Shown here piece after piece: positions 1 to 7,266 of a stretch of 64,000 nucleotides of DNA; within the stretch, counting starts at the first letter, position 1, and each line of letters begins with the position of its first letter. Under the pieces are notes generated by a model. That model ran no database searches, was not told the origin of the DNA, and saw only the letters and a list, made by a program, of their open reading frames with translations. This stretch comes from JABDGC01 sp964449835 (GTDB lineage Bacteria; Pseudomonadota; Gammaproteobacteria; DSM-16500): NCBI GenBank assembly GCA_964449835.1, contig CAYVBZ010000002.1, forward strand, positions 1 through 64,000. The letters are read 5' to 3'. Position numbers and translations under genes: made by a program.

Positions 1-2
1 AA

Positions 3-518
3 AAGTATTTAGCCCCTAAAGGCGTTATTCGGGAAGGAAAGCATTGGAATGCAAGACTACTCGATGCTGCCTTTGAGATGGGCTATCAAGAGTGGTATAA
101 CGGCGACCATCATAAAAATAATGCGTTTTATAATGAAATCGTAGGCTACCTCCAAATGCTTGCGCCCGCAAACTATGCCATGGCAAAGGCGCAAGGGCTT
201 TATTATCTTCTCAAAGAAGGTGAAAAATTCAATCGCGATTTAAAATATCGTAATAATGAGCGTTCTTATTTTCCTCTCTCGGCTTCTCCTGGGTTTCGTC
301 TTGGTGTTGATTCTTGGGTGGCGGGGGCGTCGGGGTCATGTGACGGCGCGGCGCGGGTGTGGTGGGCGTGGAAACTTGCTGCCGCGTCGGGCGGCGATCG
401 CATGTCCGTCGGGGGCCCCCAAGTTTTTCAAAACTATATTGAAGCAAAAACAACCTCGTTGCAGCGATTTATGCCGCAGCCAGACAAACCGTCGAATGCT
501 TACCTTGTAGTGATGTAG
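3..518 (+). CDS. 3' part of an unrecognised protein, truncated by the window edge
   Basis: The frame is open from the first bases to a TAG at 516-518, so the true start lies upstream of the window. The first ~95 residues look like ordinary coding sequence, rich in Tyr, Asn, Lys and Glu. The stretch from about 285 to 420 becomes extremely GC-rich and encodes low-complexity Gly/Ala/Trp/Ser sequence. The last ~30 residues look ordinary again. I recognise no family. The composition jump could be an assembly artefact or an insertion, so the middle of the protein should not be trusted. It ends just before the convergent PIN toxin gene. Confidence 0.5.
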   Translation, partial: KYLAPKGVIREGKHWNARLLDAAFEMGYQEWYNGDHHKNNAFYNEIVGYLQMLAPANYAMAKAQGLYYLLKEGEKFNRDLKYRNNERSYFPLSASPGFRLGVDSWVAGASGSCDGAARVWWAWKLAAASGGDRMSVGGPQVFQNYIEAKTTSLQRFMPQPDKPSNAYLVVM

Positions 519-531
519 GGGATACTAATTG

Positions 532-933
532 TTAATATTTTTGTTTTACAAAAGCCCCTGGTTTTATTATATCAATCCCTTGATAACCGGATACACTTAA
601 TAAATCTTGGTCGCCGCTAACAATAATCTTAACTTTTGACGATAGCGCACAGGCAATAAATTTATCATCATCAGGATCGCGAGAAACCGGCTCTTTTAAT
701 TTTTCTGGCACATGAATCTCGGCATGTATAGCCAATAGCTCAATAAATGGCGATAAGTCAATGGTAGGGTATTTTTCTGAGAGTGCTTTTGTCACGCGAT
801 CATATTCGTTAAGGATTTCCTGAGACATAACAAGCCCAATTTTTCCCTGCTGCCAGGCTTTTAAAATTTGATACGGCGCTCCAGACCAGAATATCCCAGA
901 GATAAAAACATTGGTATCTAAAATAATTTTCAC
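532..933 (-). CDS. PIN-domain toxin (ribonuclease) of a type II toxin-antitoxin pair
   Basis: A 133-residue PIN-domain protein. The N-terminus IILDTNVFISGIFW carries the first catalytic acidic residue, and RDPDDDKFIACAL in the middle carries the second acidic cluster. A late SGDQDLL holds the third. PIN toxins are Mg-dependent RNases that cut tRNA or mRNA, and this one belongs to the 'putative toxin, PIN family' group of ~130-140 aa. Its start overlaps the end of the upstream AbrB-type antitoxin by 4 bp, the usual coupled antitoxin-toxin order. Transcription presumably starts from the palindromic operator at 1207-1230. All acidic positions appear intact, so the toxin is likely functional. Confidence 0.88.
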   Translation of the reverse strand: MKIILDTNVFISGIFWSGAPYQILKAWQQGKIGLVMSQEILNEYDRVTKALSEKYPTIDLSPFIELLAIHAEIHVPEKLKEPVSRDPDDDKFIACALSSKVKIIVSGDQDLLSVSGYQGIDIIKPGAFVKQKY

Positions 934-1193
934 CGTTCATTTCGCACTTTTTTAATCGTTTTTTGAATATCTGCCCTTTTAAGTCCCGCCTGTCCAGCCT
1001 GCTTTCTTGCTTGAGTAATAAGATGGTCAAAATTTTTCATGGAAGGGGGCGTTATGAGCTTTAGTATAATAACGTCTTTTTCTCCCAGAACAACGAACTG
1101 CTTTCCTTCGGTTAATTTTAATGCTTTCCTGATTTCTTCTGGAATGACAACTTGGCCCTTTGAGGACATTCGCGTTGTGGCAAGTGATTTCAT
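930..1193 (-). CDS. AbrB/MazE-type antitoxin
   Basis: An 87-residue protein whose N-terminal half is a SpoVT/AbrB swapped-hairpin DNA-binding domain (motif MSSKGQVVIPEEIRKAL at residues 9-25). The C-terminal half is basic and helical and probably wraps the toxin. Proteins of this type neutralise the cognate PIN toxin and repress their own promoter. The gene lies first in a two-gene operon with the PIN toxin (4-bp overlap). A perfect 24-bp palindrome containing a TATAAT sequence lies 14 bp upstream of the start, consistent with autoregulation. Identification is firm at family level; the subfamily (VapB-like or MazE-like) is not resolved. Confidence 0.88.
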   Translation of the reverse strand: MKSLATTRMSSKGQVVIPEEIRKALKLTEGKQFVVLGEKDVIILKLITPPSMKNFDHLITQARKQAGQAGLKRADIQKTIKKVRNER

Positions 1194-1206
1194 AGAACAC
1201 CTCTTT

Positions 1207-1230
1207 TATAATCTTACTAGTAAGATTATA
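1207..1230 (-). promoter_or_regulatory. Palindromic operator/promoter of the toxin-antitoxin operon
   Basis: A perfect 24-bp inverted repeat with half-site TATAATCTTACT. On the minus strand its first six bases form a consensus -10 hexamer preceded by TGC (1231-1233), i.e. an extended -10 TGnTATAAT. It lies 14 bp before the antitoxin start. A perfect dyad overlapping the -10 is the arrangement expected for an AbrB-type repressor controlling its own operon. Confidence 0.7.
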
Positions 1231-1295
1231 GCAGCTTTGCGAGGCTTGTGCTAGCCGATATATTTTACTTCGCCATTAACTTGCAACGACAGCGA

Positions 1296-2573
1296 TTAAA
1301 TTGGTGTTTGGTCTGGCAACCCGTGCTTTTGATGCCGCCGCAGAAACCCCAATCCAATTCGCGAAGCGGCCCCATAGGAATAATGGCCAGGCTTCAAAAG
1401 CGCCAGATAACGTTCATGTAAGGCCCTGTCAGTTTCCGTTTCCAGATATTTTCCATCCAGCCGGTCCAACATTTCGGATACGAGGTCCGTGATGTCTTCA
1501 GGCAGGTTTTCGTGCCCTTGAACACCAGCCTCTTTATATTGATGGGTGAAAAAATACCCGCCGATTTTAGAGCTAAAAAGTTCCTCAAAGGTCAAATAGC
1601 GTTCTTGCCTCTCACTCCAGATCAGCTTAGGAATGCTAAGGTCTCCACGGCGAATGCCGAGGGTCTCGACCGGAATCATGTTGGCATGGGCGACAGGCAC
1701 GCCAAAAATAGCGCTTAAAAAAGCCAGCCCCGAGGTGCAGCCGAGAAAAAATTTAGCCTTGGCGCAAAGCACCACATCCATGCGCTCCGATTTTAAAGCA
1801 TGCTTGGCATAATCAATCACCCCGGGCATGGGCGGTAAGGGCGCCATGGAGGCATCCCCCATCCGCACGACCATCCCGCCGCGGCGGACGATTTCTTGTA
1901 TGGCCGGAAAGGTATTATCGATCGAGCCATTACGGTGGGCCTGAATGGATTCATTGTTCGGCAAAAACCCGCCTTCACGCACATGCAGTGCGACAAACCA
2001 TTGCCCTTTGGGTATCCCAAGTTCCACCAAAGTCTGGGAAGCCCAGGTTTCATCTTCCTGATTTAAAGTCAGAATGGGAGGCCGCGCGCCCCAAAGTTGA
2101 TTAATACGATAAATTTCCTGCGTACCGAAATGCCGCACAATATGTAAACCACCGTTGTAGCAGGCCAGGTAGCGTCGAGTCATCATTTCAAAAAAGAGGC
2201 AAAGCCAGGGCTGCGTCACCACTTTAAAATGCTTGCTCCAATAACTGAGCAGGTGTTTATTGGCCGCCTTATGGGAAGGCGCGAGAATAAAATAATTTGC
2301 CGGCGGGATGAGACCGAGTTGCCGGGCCTTGATAAAGGTATCGAGTTCGGTCGCCAAATGGCCAATATGCTGGGAGAGAACGGAGACACGGCGGACGCCC
2401 ATTTGGTGGAGCATAAAGGCTGCGGGAAGCAGGAAAAGCCAGCCAAGTTCGAGAAGTAGGCGGCGAGTGACTTCTTTGAGGAACCAAAGGAAGCCAATTG
2501 AGCGAAGCTTGCTCAGCTTGATGGCAAGGAATACTTCCAGGGGTTGGCTCCATCTTTTCAGGGCAGCTAACAT
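1296..2573 (-). CDS. TIGR04372-type putative glycosyltransferase (short paralogue)
   Basis: A 425-residue protein resembling the two larger proteins at 15807-17783 and 20577-22328. Shared blocks include a 'W(F/Y)V.LHVREG.F' segment near residue 195, a 'GG.V.R.GD.SM.PLPPM...IDYA' segment near 240-260, and an 'F.LG..SG' segment near 285 that probably binds a nucleotide sugar. The group is known from polysaccharide loci as the TIGR04372 putative glycosyltransferase family; its chemistry is unproven. This member has a short hydrophobic N-terminus and lacks the long helical-repeat N-terminal region of the 658-aa paralogue. An AGAGG ribosome site precedes the ATG. It is the promoter-proximal partner downstream of the membrane protein at 2613-4172. 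Confidence 0.72.
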   Translation of the reverse strand: MLAALKRWSQPLEVFLAIKLSKLRSIGFLWFLKEVTRRLLLELGWLFLLPAAFMLHQMGVRRVSVLSQHIGHLATELDTFIKARQLGLIPPANYFILAPSHKAANKHLLSYWSKHFKVVTQPWLCLFFEMMTRRYLACYNGGLHIVRHFGTQEIYRINQLWGARPPILTLNQEDETWASQTLVELGIPKGQWFVALHVREGGFLPNNESIQAHRNGSIDNTFPAIQEIVRRGGMVVRMGDASMAPLPPMPGVIDYAKHALKSERMDVVLCAKAKFFLGCTSGLAFLSAIFGVPVAHANMIPVETLGIRRGDLSIPKLIWSERQERYLTFEELFSSKIGGYFFTHQYKEAGVQGHENLPEDITDLVSEMLDRLDGKYLETETDRALHERYLALLKPGHYSYGAASRIGLGFLRRHQKHGLPDQTPI

Positions 2574-2612
2574 GAGGCACCTCTATTCTGAGATTCTAGA
2601 GCTCTAAGATAA

Positions 2613-4172
2613 TTAATTTAGGGGAAAAAAGAAATGGCCAGCGCGAGTGCTGTCATTGCCTTTTCTTTTTTCCCAAATATCATTCAAAGACAGACAGAAC
2701 ATGACCGTTAACAGAGGAATATTAATGGACAAATATCGAGGATGAGAGATCGCACAAATAGAATAGGCCAGAACGGTAAAACCAGGTATTAAAGTTAGGC
2801 TTAAAAATGCTGGGTCTTTTCGACGAATTCCCATTAGCAATATATAAAAAAATCCAAACCACAAAGGGAGGTTAGCCATAACCGCGAGGGGAAAACTATC
2901 AACCCTTTTGTCTGCATTAGCCTCATAAGTTAGAGGAATACCCAGATATTTTAAACCCGATCCATCTTCAATATAGAAACATCTATATAAAAAAGCCAAG
3001 GTTAGCTTAAGATGCTCCCAGGGATGGGCCAGTATAATAGTCAGATATTTCTTTTCTAAAAAACGATAGACATCTTGATCGTAAAGTCCATTGAGATTCA
3101 TTTTTTTTGTTTTCAGAAAGGGATGAAAATCTTCCTCAAATGAATCAATGATGATCTGATCATTTCCCTTCAGGTTCACCAGTCTTTTCCAATTTTGTTC
3201 GCTGTCTTTCTTTAAAAAATATTTACTTAAACCTGGCGTCCAAATAGCATAGAGGTAAGGATATTCTTTCGAGGAAATTAAATCATAATTAGCCCGAACA
3301 ATCAGGGTCTGCGCCTTGCGTTCCGAAATAAAAAAACGTCCAAAATCAATAAAGTTTCTTAGCATCCATGCGCCGGCCAAAACAACAATCAGGGAGGAAA
3401 AAAGAATAAAGTTCTTCATAAAACCTTTTTCAAAAAAACTGAAGCCCCTCCAATGCAGTATGATTAAATAGGTCATGATGATTGGAATAAAATAAAGAAA
3501 AAGCGCTTTGACCAACACTAAAGCGGACAGGGACACAGCCAAACCCATTCGCAACTTCCAATTTTTATTAAATGCTTCCTTCGAATAATACAATAAAATA
3601 GAGATAATCATGCAGAGCATGGCGGCCAAGATTTCCGTTAAAAATCCTTGTGCTCCGACAGCCAATGCTGCACTAAAAATAAGTGTCATCACGGTATAAA
3701 AAACAAAAGAAAATCGTCTGGTCATTTTATAGATAAAGAAGCCTGACAAAAATATCGTGGCGTATAAAAATGCAACATTAATCGCGATTAATCGATTCAT
3801 TGCATGGGTCGGCTGAAGCCTCAGATTAATGATATCTTGACTCGGCTTATTTCTAATATCATATCGGGGATTAGCAAAGATATTTCTGACCTTCATCACG
3901 AGCCCAACGATCAGGGGATATAAGGGTTCTCGCGCTGTTGAGGGATGGGGATGATCGTCAAGCGTGTCCACACCATAGGTATTATAAAGGGCAATATTAT
4001 AAGCCCCCGCCAAATTTTCGAGCGAATCACTTGTTTGCCGCTGATGGGGCTCATAGAGGCAAAGGTGCAAAACTACAAAGACGAGTGAAGCAATAATAAT
4101 GAAAAGAGGGTATTTTTTTTCTGTCACATAGGAAAATAAAGGTCGCATTTTTAAGGCCCTATAACAAACCAT
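2613..4172 (-). CDS. Polytopic membrane protein, GT-C glycosyltransferase-like
   Basis: A 519-residue protein with about ten hydrophobic helices and a first periplasmic loop containing 'DSLENLAGAYNIA..NTYG', followed by an 'AREPLYPL' block. This topology is that of GT-C enzymes (ArnT/PMT-like), which transfer sugars from polyprenyl-phosphate carriers on the periplasmic face. It is clearly paralogous to the + strand protein at 14375-15868, which has the same loop motifs. Family-level function is inferred from topology and context only. The ATG lies in a 9-bp direct repeat flanking the inserted element at 4173-4465, so the start codon survived the insertion but its original promoter region was displaced. 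An internal Met9 is an alternative start. Confidence 0.6.
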   Translation of the reverse strand: MVCYRALKMRPLFSYVTEKKYPLFIIIASLVFVVLHLCLYEPHQRQTSDSLENLAGAYNIALYNTYGVDTLDDHPHPSTAREPLYPLIVGLVMKVRNIFANPRYDIRNKPSQDIINLRLQPTHAMNRLIAINVAFLYATIFLSGFFIYKMTRRFSFVFYTVMTLIFSAALAVGAQGFLTEILAAMLCMIISILLYYSKEAFNKNWKLRMGLAVSLSALVLVKALFLYFIPIIMTYLIILHWRGFSFFEKGFMKNFILFSSLIVVLAGAWMLRNFIDFGRFFISERKAQTLIVRANYDLISSKEYPYLYAIWTPGLSKYFLKKDSEQNWKRLVNLKGNDQIIIDSFEEDFHPFLKTKKMNLNGLYDQDVYRFLEKKYLTIILAHPWEHLKLTLAFLYRCFYIEDGSGLKYLGIPLTYEANADKRVDSFPLAVMANLPLWFGFFYILLMGIRRKDPAFLSLTLIPGFTVLAYSICAISHPRYLSINIPLLTVMFCLSLNDIWEKRKGNDSTRAGHFFFPLN

Positions 4173-4284
4173 GGGCGTTGTTGCGTAAATACAAATAGCT
4201 CGTCATTGCGAGGCCACGAAGTGGCCGTGGCGATCTCATGGGTGTTTTTATGAATAAAAAAAAAAAATAAGTAAAAACACAAAG

Positions 4285-4294
4285 NNNNNNNNNN
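4285..4294. other. Assembly gap (10 N) with GC-rich right flank
   Basis: Ten undefined bases. The ~55 bases immediately to the right (4295-4350) are much more GC-rich than anything nearby and can be read as a high-GC coding fragment ending at the gap. That suggests a scaffolding join or contaminating sequence rather than native DNA. The order and spacing of sequence across this point are therefore uncertain. Confidence 0.9.
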
Positions 4295-4342
4295 GGCGAG
4301 CCGCCGTACCTGCTGCGTTTCACCGGGTACTACGACGACGTG

Positions 4343-4401
4343 GCCGTGGAAATCCAGCTTTTAATTGGGCCATAAAATGAAAAGCTGGATTGCCACGGCT
4401 A
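4343..4401. repeat. Imperfect inverted repeat (hairpin)
   Basis: GCCGTGGAAATCCAGCTTTT on the left pairs with AAAAGCTGGATTGCCACGGC on the right across a ~17-base spacer, with few mismatches. It lies inside the TIR-bounded element. The same GCCGTGGCAATCCAGC wording recurs in its right arm, so this is a palindromic intergenic repeat rather than a terminator; no T-tract follows. Confidence 0.6.
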
Positions 4402-4576
4402 GGCGCTTCGCAGCCTCGCAATGACGGCGAATTTTGTGCAAAAAATGATTTACGCAACAACGCCCAAACCATGGAAGATACCAAAAAAAACCCAGGCGAA
4501 TCAACCTCGATTTTAATTGGCATTACCAGCCCCAACTGATATATTTTGGGATCATACTCACAGTGGGACGACCAGG

Positions 4577-4999
4577 ATGGCTAATGGATTGCGGTATTTG
4601 CTCCAATATCTTATTTCCCACCGCCTGCAATTGATAAAATTTATCCTGGTTGGCTTTATAACCTTTGGAATTTATTTTTTAACTTTCTACCTCTTTTTTG
4701 AACTCATCGGCCTCGATTACCGCATTGCTGCCACCCTCGCCTACCTCCTAACTATTTGCTCCCATTTTCTCTTAAATCGCTTCTTTACTTTTGGAGCAGC
4801 GGAGCAAGAAGTGATTCATAATTTGTGGAAATATATGCTAATGTTGCTTTTTAATTATGTCACGCTGTTATCGGTGATCTGGACCTGCGTGAACAGCATT
4901 AAAATTTCGCCTTATTTTGGGGTGCTTTTATCAACTGGCCTATCTATGTTGATGAATTTTTTTATCATGAAATATTTTGTGTTTTTTGAAGAAGAATAA
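4577..4999 (+). CDS. GtrA-family membrane protein
   Basis: A 140-residue integral membrane protein with four hydrophobic helices and the GtrA hallmarks 'KF.LVG..TFGIYF' near the N-terminus and 'LLNRFFTF' after the second helix. GtrA-like proteins are thought to flip or present polyprenyl-linked sugars (for example undecaprenyl-phosphate glucose) for O-antigen modification. A longer reading from 4517 is possible, but its N-terminal 20 residues lack hydrophobic or conserved character, so I take the ATG at 4577, which gives the usual family length. It leads the + strand polysaccharide operon; the epimerase starts 15 bp downstream. Confidence 0.83.
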   Translation: MANGLRYLLQYLISHRLQLIKFILVGFITFGIYFLTFYLFFELIGLDYRIAATLAYLLTICSHFLLNRFFTFGAAEQEVIHNLWKYMLMLLFNYVTLLSVIWTCVNSIKISPYFGVLLSTGLSMLMNFFIMKYFVFFEEE

Positions 5000-5014
5000 A
5001 TAAAGGAGGATAAC

Positions 5015-5971
5015 ATGCGTTACTTTGTCACAGGCTGCGCTGGTTTTATTGGCAGCAATTTAACTGACCGCTTATTAGAAAATGGACATGAGGTCATTGG
5101 CTACGATAATTTTTCAACGGGCTTGTCTGCGTTTTTGCAAAAAGCAAAAAAATTCGACAAATTTACTCTCGTACAAAATGATTTACTCAATCGTGAAGCC
5201 CTTTGTGAAGCGATGAAATCAGTAGACCTTGTTTTTCACTTGGCGGCCAATGCAGACGTCCGCTTTGGCACGAACCATCCCCACAAAGACCTGGACCAAA
5301 ACACGCTGGCCACTTTTCATGTGCTAGAGGCGATGCGTGCCAACCAGGTCCAACGCCTTGTTTTTGCTTCCACAGGCTCGATCTATGGCGAAGCAACCGT
5401 TATTCCAACGCCTGAAGACGCCCCTTTTCCAATACAAACCTCGCTTTATGGCGCCTCTAAATTGGCCGCAGAAGGTTTAATTCAAGCCTACTGTGAAGGG
5501 TTTAACTTTCAGGCCTATATCTATCGTTTTGTTTCCATTCTGGGTGAACGCTACACCCATGGTCATGTCTTTGACTTTTATAAACAATTATTAGCCGACC
5601 CCCAAAAGCTGCGCGTGCTTGGCAATGGCAAGCAACGCAAGTCCTACTTATATGTCCAAGACTGCCTCGATGCCATATTTTGGACGCTGGAACATAGCCG
5701 CGAAAAAATAAATATCTTTAATTTGGGCACGGATGAATACGTCGAGGTCATGGACTCTATCCAGTGTATCTGCGAGTACTTAAACGTTTCACCTGAGCTC
5801 AATTTCACCGGCGGCGAACGCGGCTGGATTGGCGACAATCCCTTTATTTTTTTAGATACAAGCAAAGTGAGAAAAACGGGCTGGAAGCCCCGCTTAAGCA
5901 TTCAAGAGGGCGTCCGGGAAACCATTCGATTTTTGCATGAAAACCCCTGGGTACTGGAAGCAAGAACATGA
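5015..5971 (+). CDS. NAD-dependent nucleotide-sugar epimerase/dehydratase (extended SDR)
   Basis: A 318-residue extended SDR. The N-terminus TGCAGFIGSNL is the NAD-binding Gly motif, D31 follows the second strand, 'HLAANADVR' is the third-strand motif, and STGSIYGE plus YGASK supply the catalytic Ser/Thr, Tyr and Lys. It resembles UDP-glucose 4-epimerase-type enzymes acting on NDP-hexoses or heptoses; the substrate cannot be read from sequence. A strong AAAGGAGG ribosome site precedes the ATG. The stop overlaps the next ATG by 4 bp, so it is translationally coupled to the nucleotide-sugar dehydrogenase. Confidence 0.88.
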   Translation: MRYFVTGCAGFIGSNLTDRLLENGHEVIGYDNFSTGLSAFLQKAKKFDKFTLVQNDLLNREALCEAMKSVDLVFHLAANADVRFGTNHPHKDLDQNTLATFHVLEAMRANQVQRLVFASTGSIYGEATVIPTPEDAPFPIQTSLYGASKLAAEGLIQAYCEGFNFQAYIYRFVSILGERYTHGHVFDFYKQLLADPQKLRVLGNGKQRKSYLYVQDCLDAIFWTLEHSREKINIFNLGTDEYVEVMDSIQCICEYLNVSPELNFTGGERGWIGDNPFIFLDTSKVRKTGWKPRLSIQEGVRETIRFLHENPWVLEART

Positions 5972-7266
5972 AAATAGCAATAGCCGGTCTCTGGCATTTA
6001 GGCTGCGTTACTGCAGCCTGCTTAGCGAATAGAGGACAAGCCGTCTTGGCCTATGATGCGAATGAAGCGCTGATACAGGACCTTAAAAGGGGAAAAGCAC
6101 CTCTTTTTGAACCCGGCTTGAATGACTTGCTGTCCCTCGGCCAGAACGCCGGTAAACTCCAGTTTTCAGCTTGCCCAGAGGATTTAAACCAAGCCGATCT
6201 TTTATGGGTCTGTTATGATACCCCCGTTGATGAGGAAGATATCGGAGATGTCGCCTTTGTCACAGACGAGATCAAAAAAATAATCCCTCACTTAAAAGAA
6301 AAAACCCTGGTTCTCATCTCATCACAACTGCCGGTAGGCACAATCAGGCGGCTTGAGCGGCATTGCAGCGCCCACTTCCCTGAAAAACAACTTTCCTTCG
6401 CTTGCAGTCCGGAGAACCTTCGCCTGGGCAAAGCCATCGCGGTTTTTTCCAAGCCGGACCGCGTGATCGTGGGGCTGCAAACTTCGAGCGACAAAGAAAA
6501 AATTGAGGCCCTGCTAAAGCCCTTTACAAGCAATATTATCTGGATGTCCATCGAATCCGCTGAAATGACCAAGCATGCTTTAAATGCCTTTCTTGCCACT
6601 TCCGTGGTATTCATCAATGAACTGGCCACCCTTTGCGAACAAACCGGCGCCGATGCGCGTGAAGTCGAGCGCGGCCTCAAATCAGAAGAACGCATTGGCT
6701 TCAAGGCTTATTTAAGGCCGGGCAATGCAATTGCAGGCGGGACACTGGCCCGGGACGTCAATTTTCTTGTTCACATCGGCACTGAGAAAGGACAAAAAAC
6801 ACCCTTATTTTCAGCCTTGCTGGAAAGCAACCTGGCGCACAGGCAATGGTCGCAAAAGCGCTTGTTAGAGGTATTTCCCGATTTGAGCAATAAGGTGATC
6901 GTTACCCTGGGACTGACCTACAAAGCAGACACTGACACTTTGCGCCGTTCAACGGCCATTGAACTCTGTCAGTGGCTAAAAGATCAAGGCGCGAAGACAG
7001 TCGCCTACGATCCGGTCGTGCGTCAACTGCCCGACGCTCTGACAAAAATCATCGACCTAAAAAATAGCCTGACAGAAGCGCTTCAGGAAGCAGACGCCGT
7101 CGTCGTCGCAACCGAGTGGCCGCAATTTCTATCCTTGTCGCCTGAACAGTTCACGCGTTCCGCGGGCAAGACCCATATCTTTGACGCCAGCGGCTTTTTA
7201 ATGAAAAACTTAGGCCAGGATGAACGCGTTTATTATCATTCCGTCGGGAGAGTGGCATGCGTTTAA
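5968..7266 (+). CDS. UDP-glucose/GDP-mannose dehydrogenase-family protein lacking the catalytic cysteine
   Basis: A 432-residue protein with the three-domain layout of nucleotide-sugar dehydrogenases. It has an N-terminal Rossmann domain (MKIAIAGLWHLG), the central helix motif AEMTKHALNAFLA with the conserved Lys202 and Asn206, and a C-terminal UDP-binding Rossmann domain (GLTYKADTDTLRRST near residue 315). Normal family members oxidise a C6 hydroxyl to a carboxylate in two steps through a Cys in GGSCFPKD. Here that segment reads AGGTLARD (residues 256-263) and no Cys lies between residues 245 and 290. The enzyme may stop at an aldehyde or ketone, or act on another position. It is coupled to neighbours by 4-bp and 10-bp overlaps. 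Confidence 0.85.
   Translation: MKIAIAGLWHLGCVTAACLANRGQAVLAYDANEALIQDLKRGKAPLFEPGLNDLLSLGQNAGKLQFSACPEDLNQADLLWVCYDTPVDEEDIGDVAFVTDEIKKIIPHLKEKTLVLISSQLPVGTIRRLERHCSAHFPEKQLSFACSPENLRLGKAIAVFSKPDRVIVGLQTSSDKEKIEALLKPFTSNIIWMSIESAEMTKHALNAFLATSVVFINELATLCEQTGADAREVERGLKSEERIGFKAYLRPGNAIAGGTLARDVNFLVHIGTEKGQKTPLFSALLESNLAHRQWSQKRLLEVFPDLSNKVIVTLGLTYKADTDTLRRSTAIELCQWLKDQGAKTVAYDPVVRQLPDALTKIIDLKNSLTEALQEADAVVVATEWPQFLSLSPEQFTRSAGKTHIFDASGFLMKNLGQDERVYYHSVGRVACV

Larger units (their letters stand above)
4166..4474. mobile_element. TIR-bounded element with target duplication, containing an assembly gap
   Basis: Perfect 18-bp inverted repeats, GGGCGTTGTTGCGTAAAT at 4173-4190 and its complement at 4448-4465, bound the element. 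The direct repeat AAACCATGG (4166-4174 and 4466-4474) flanks them. The ends resemble IS5-family (IS903-like) termini, whose target duplications are 9 bp. Inside, both arms carry a CGTCATTGCGAGG motif (4201-4213 and, inverted, 4415-4427), so the imperfect terminal symmetry extends further. No transposase is readable and ten N bases lie in the middle. It is either an internally deleted IS/MITE or an IS whose body was lost at the scaffold gap. This stretch holds no gene. Confidence 0.65.

Noticed and set aside
4471..4535. Short + strand frame beginning at the target duplication (22 codons)
   Set aside because: It starts with ATG and looks vaguely coding, but there is no ribosome site, no conserved domain and an immediate stop. 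It is most likely chance or a minor remnant.
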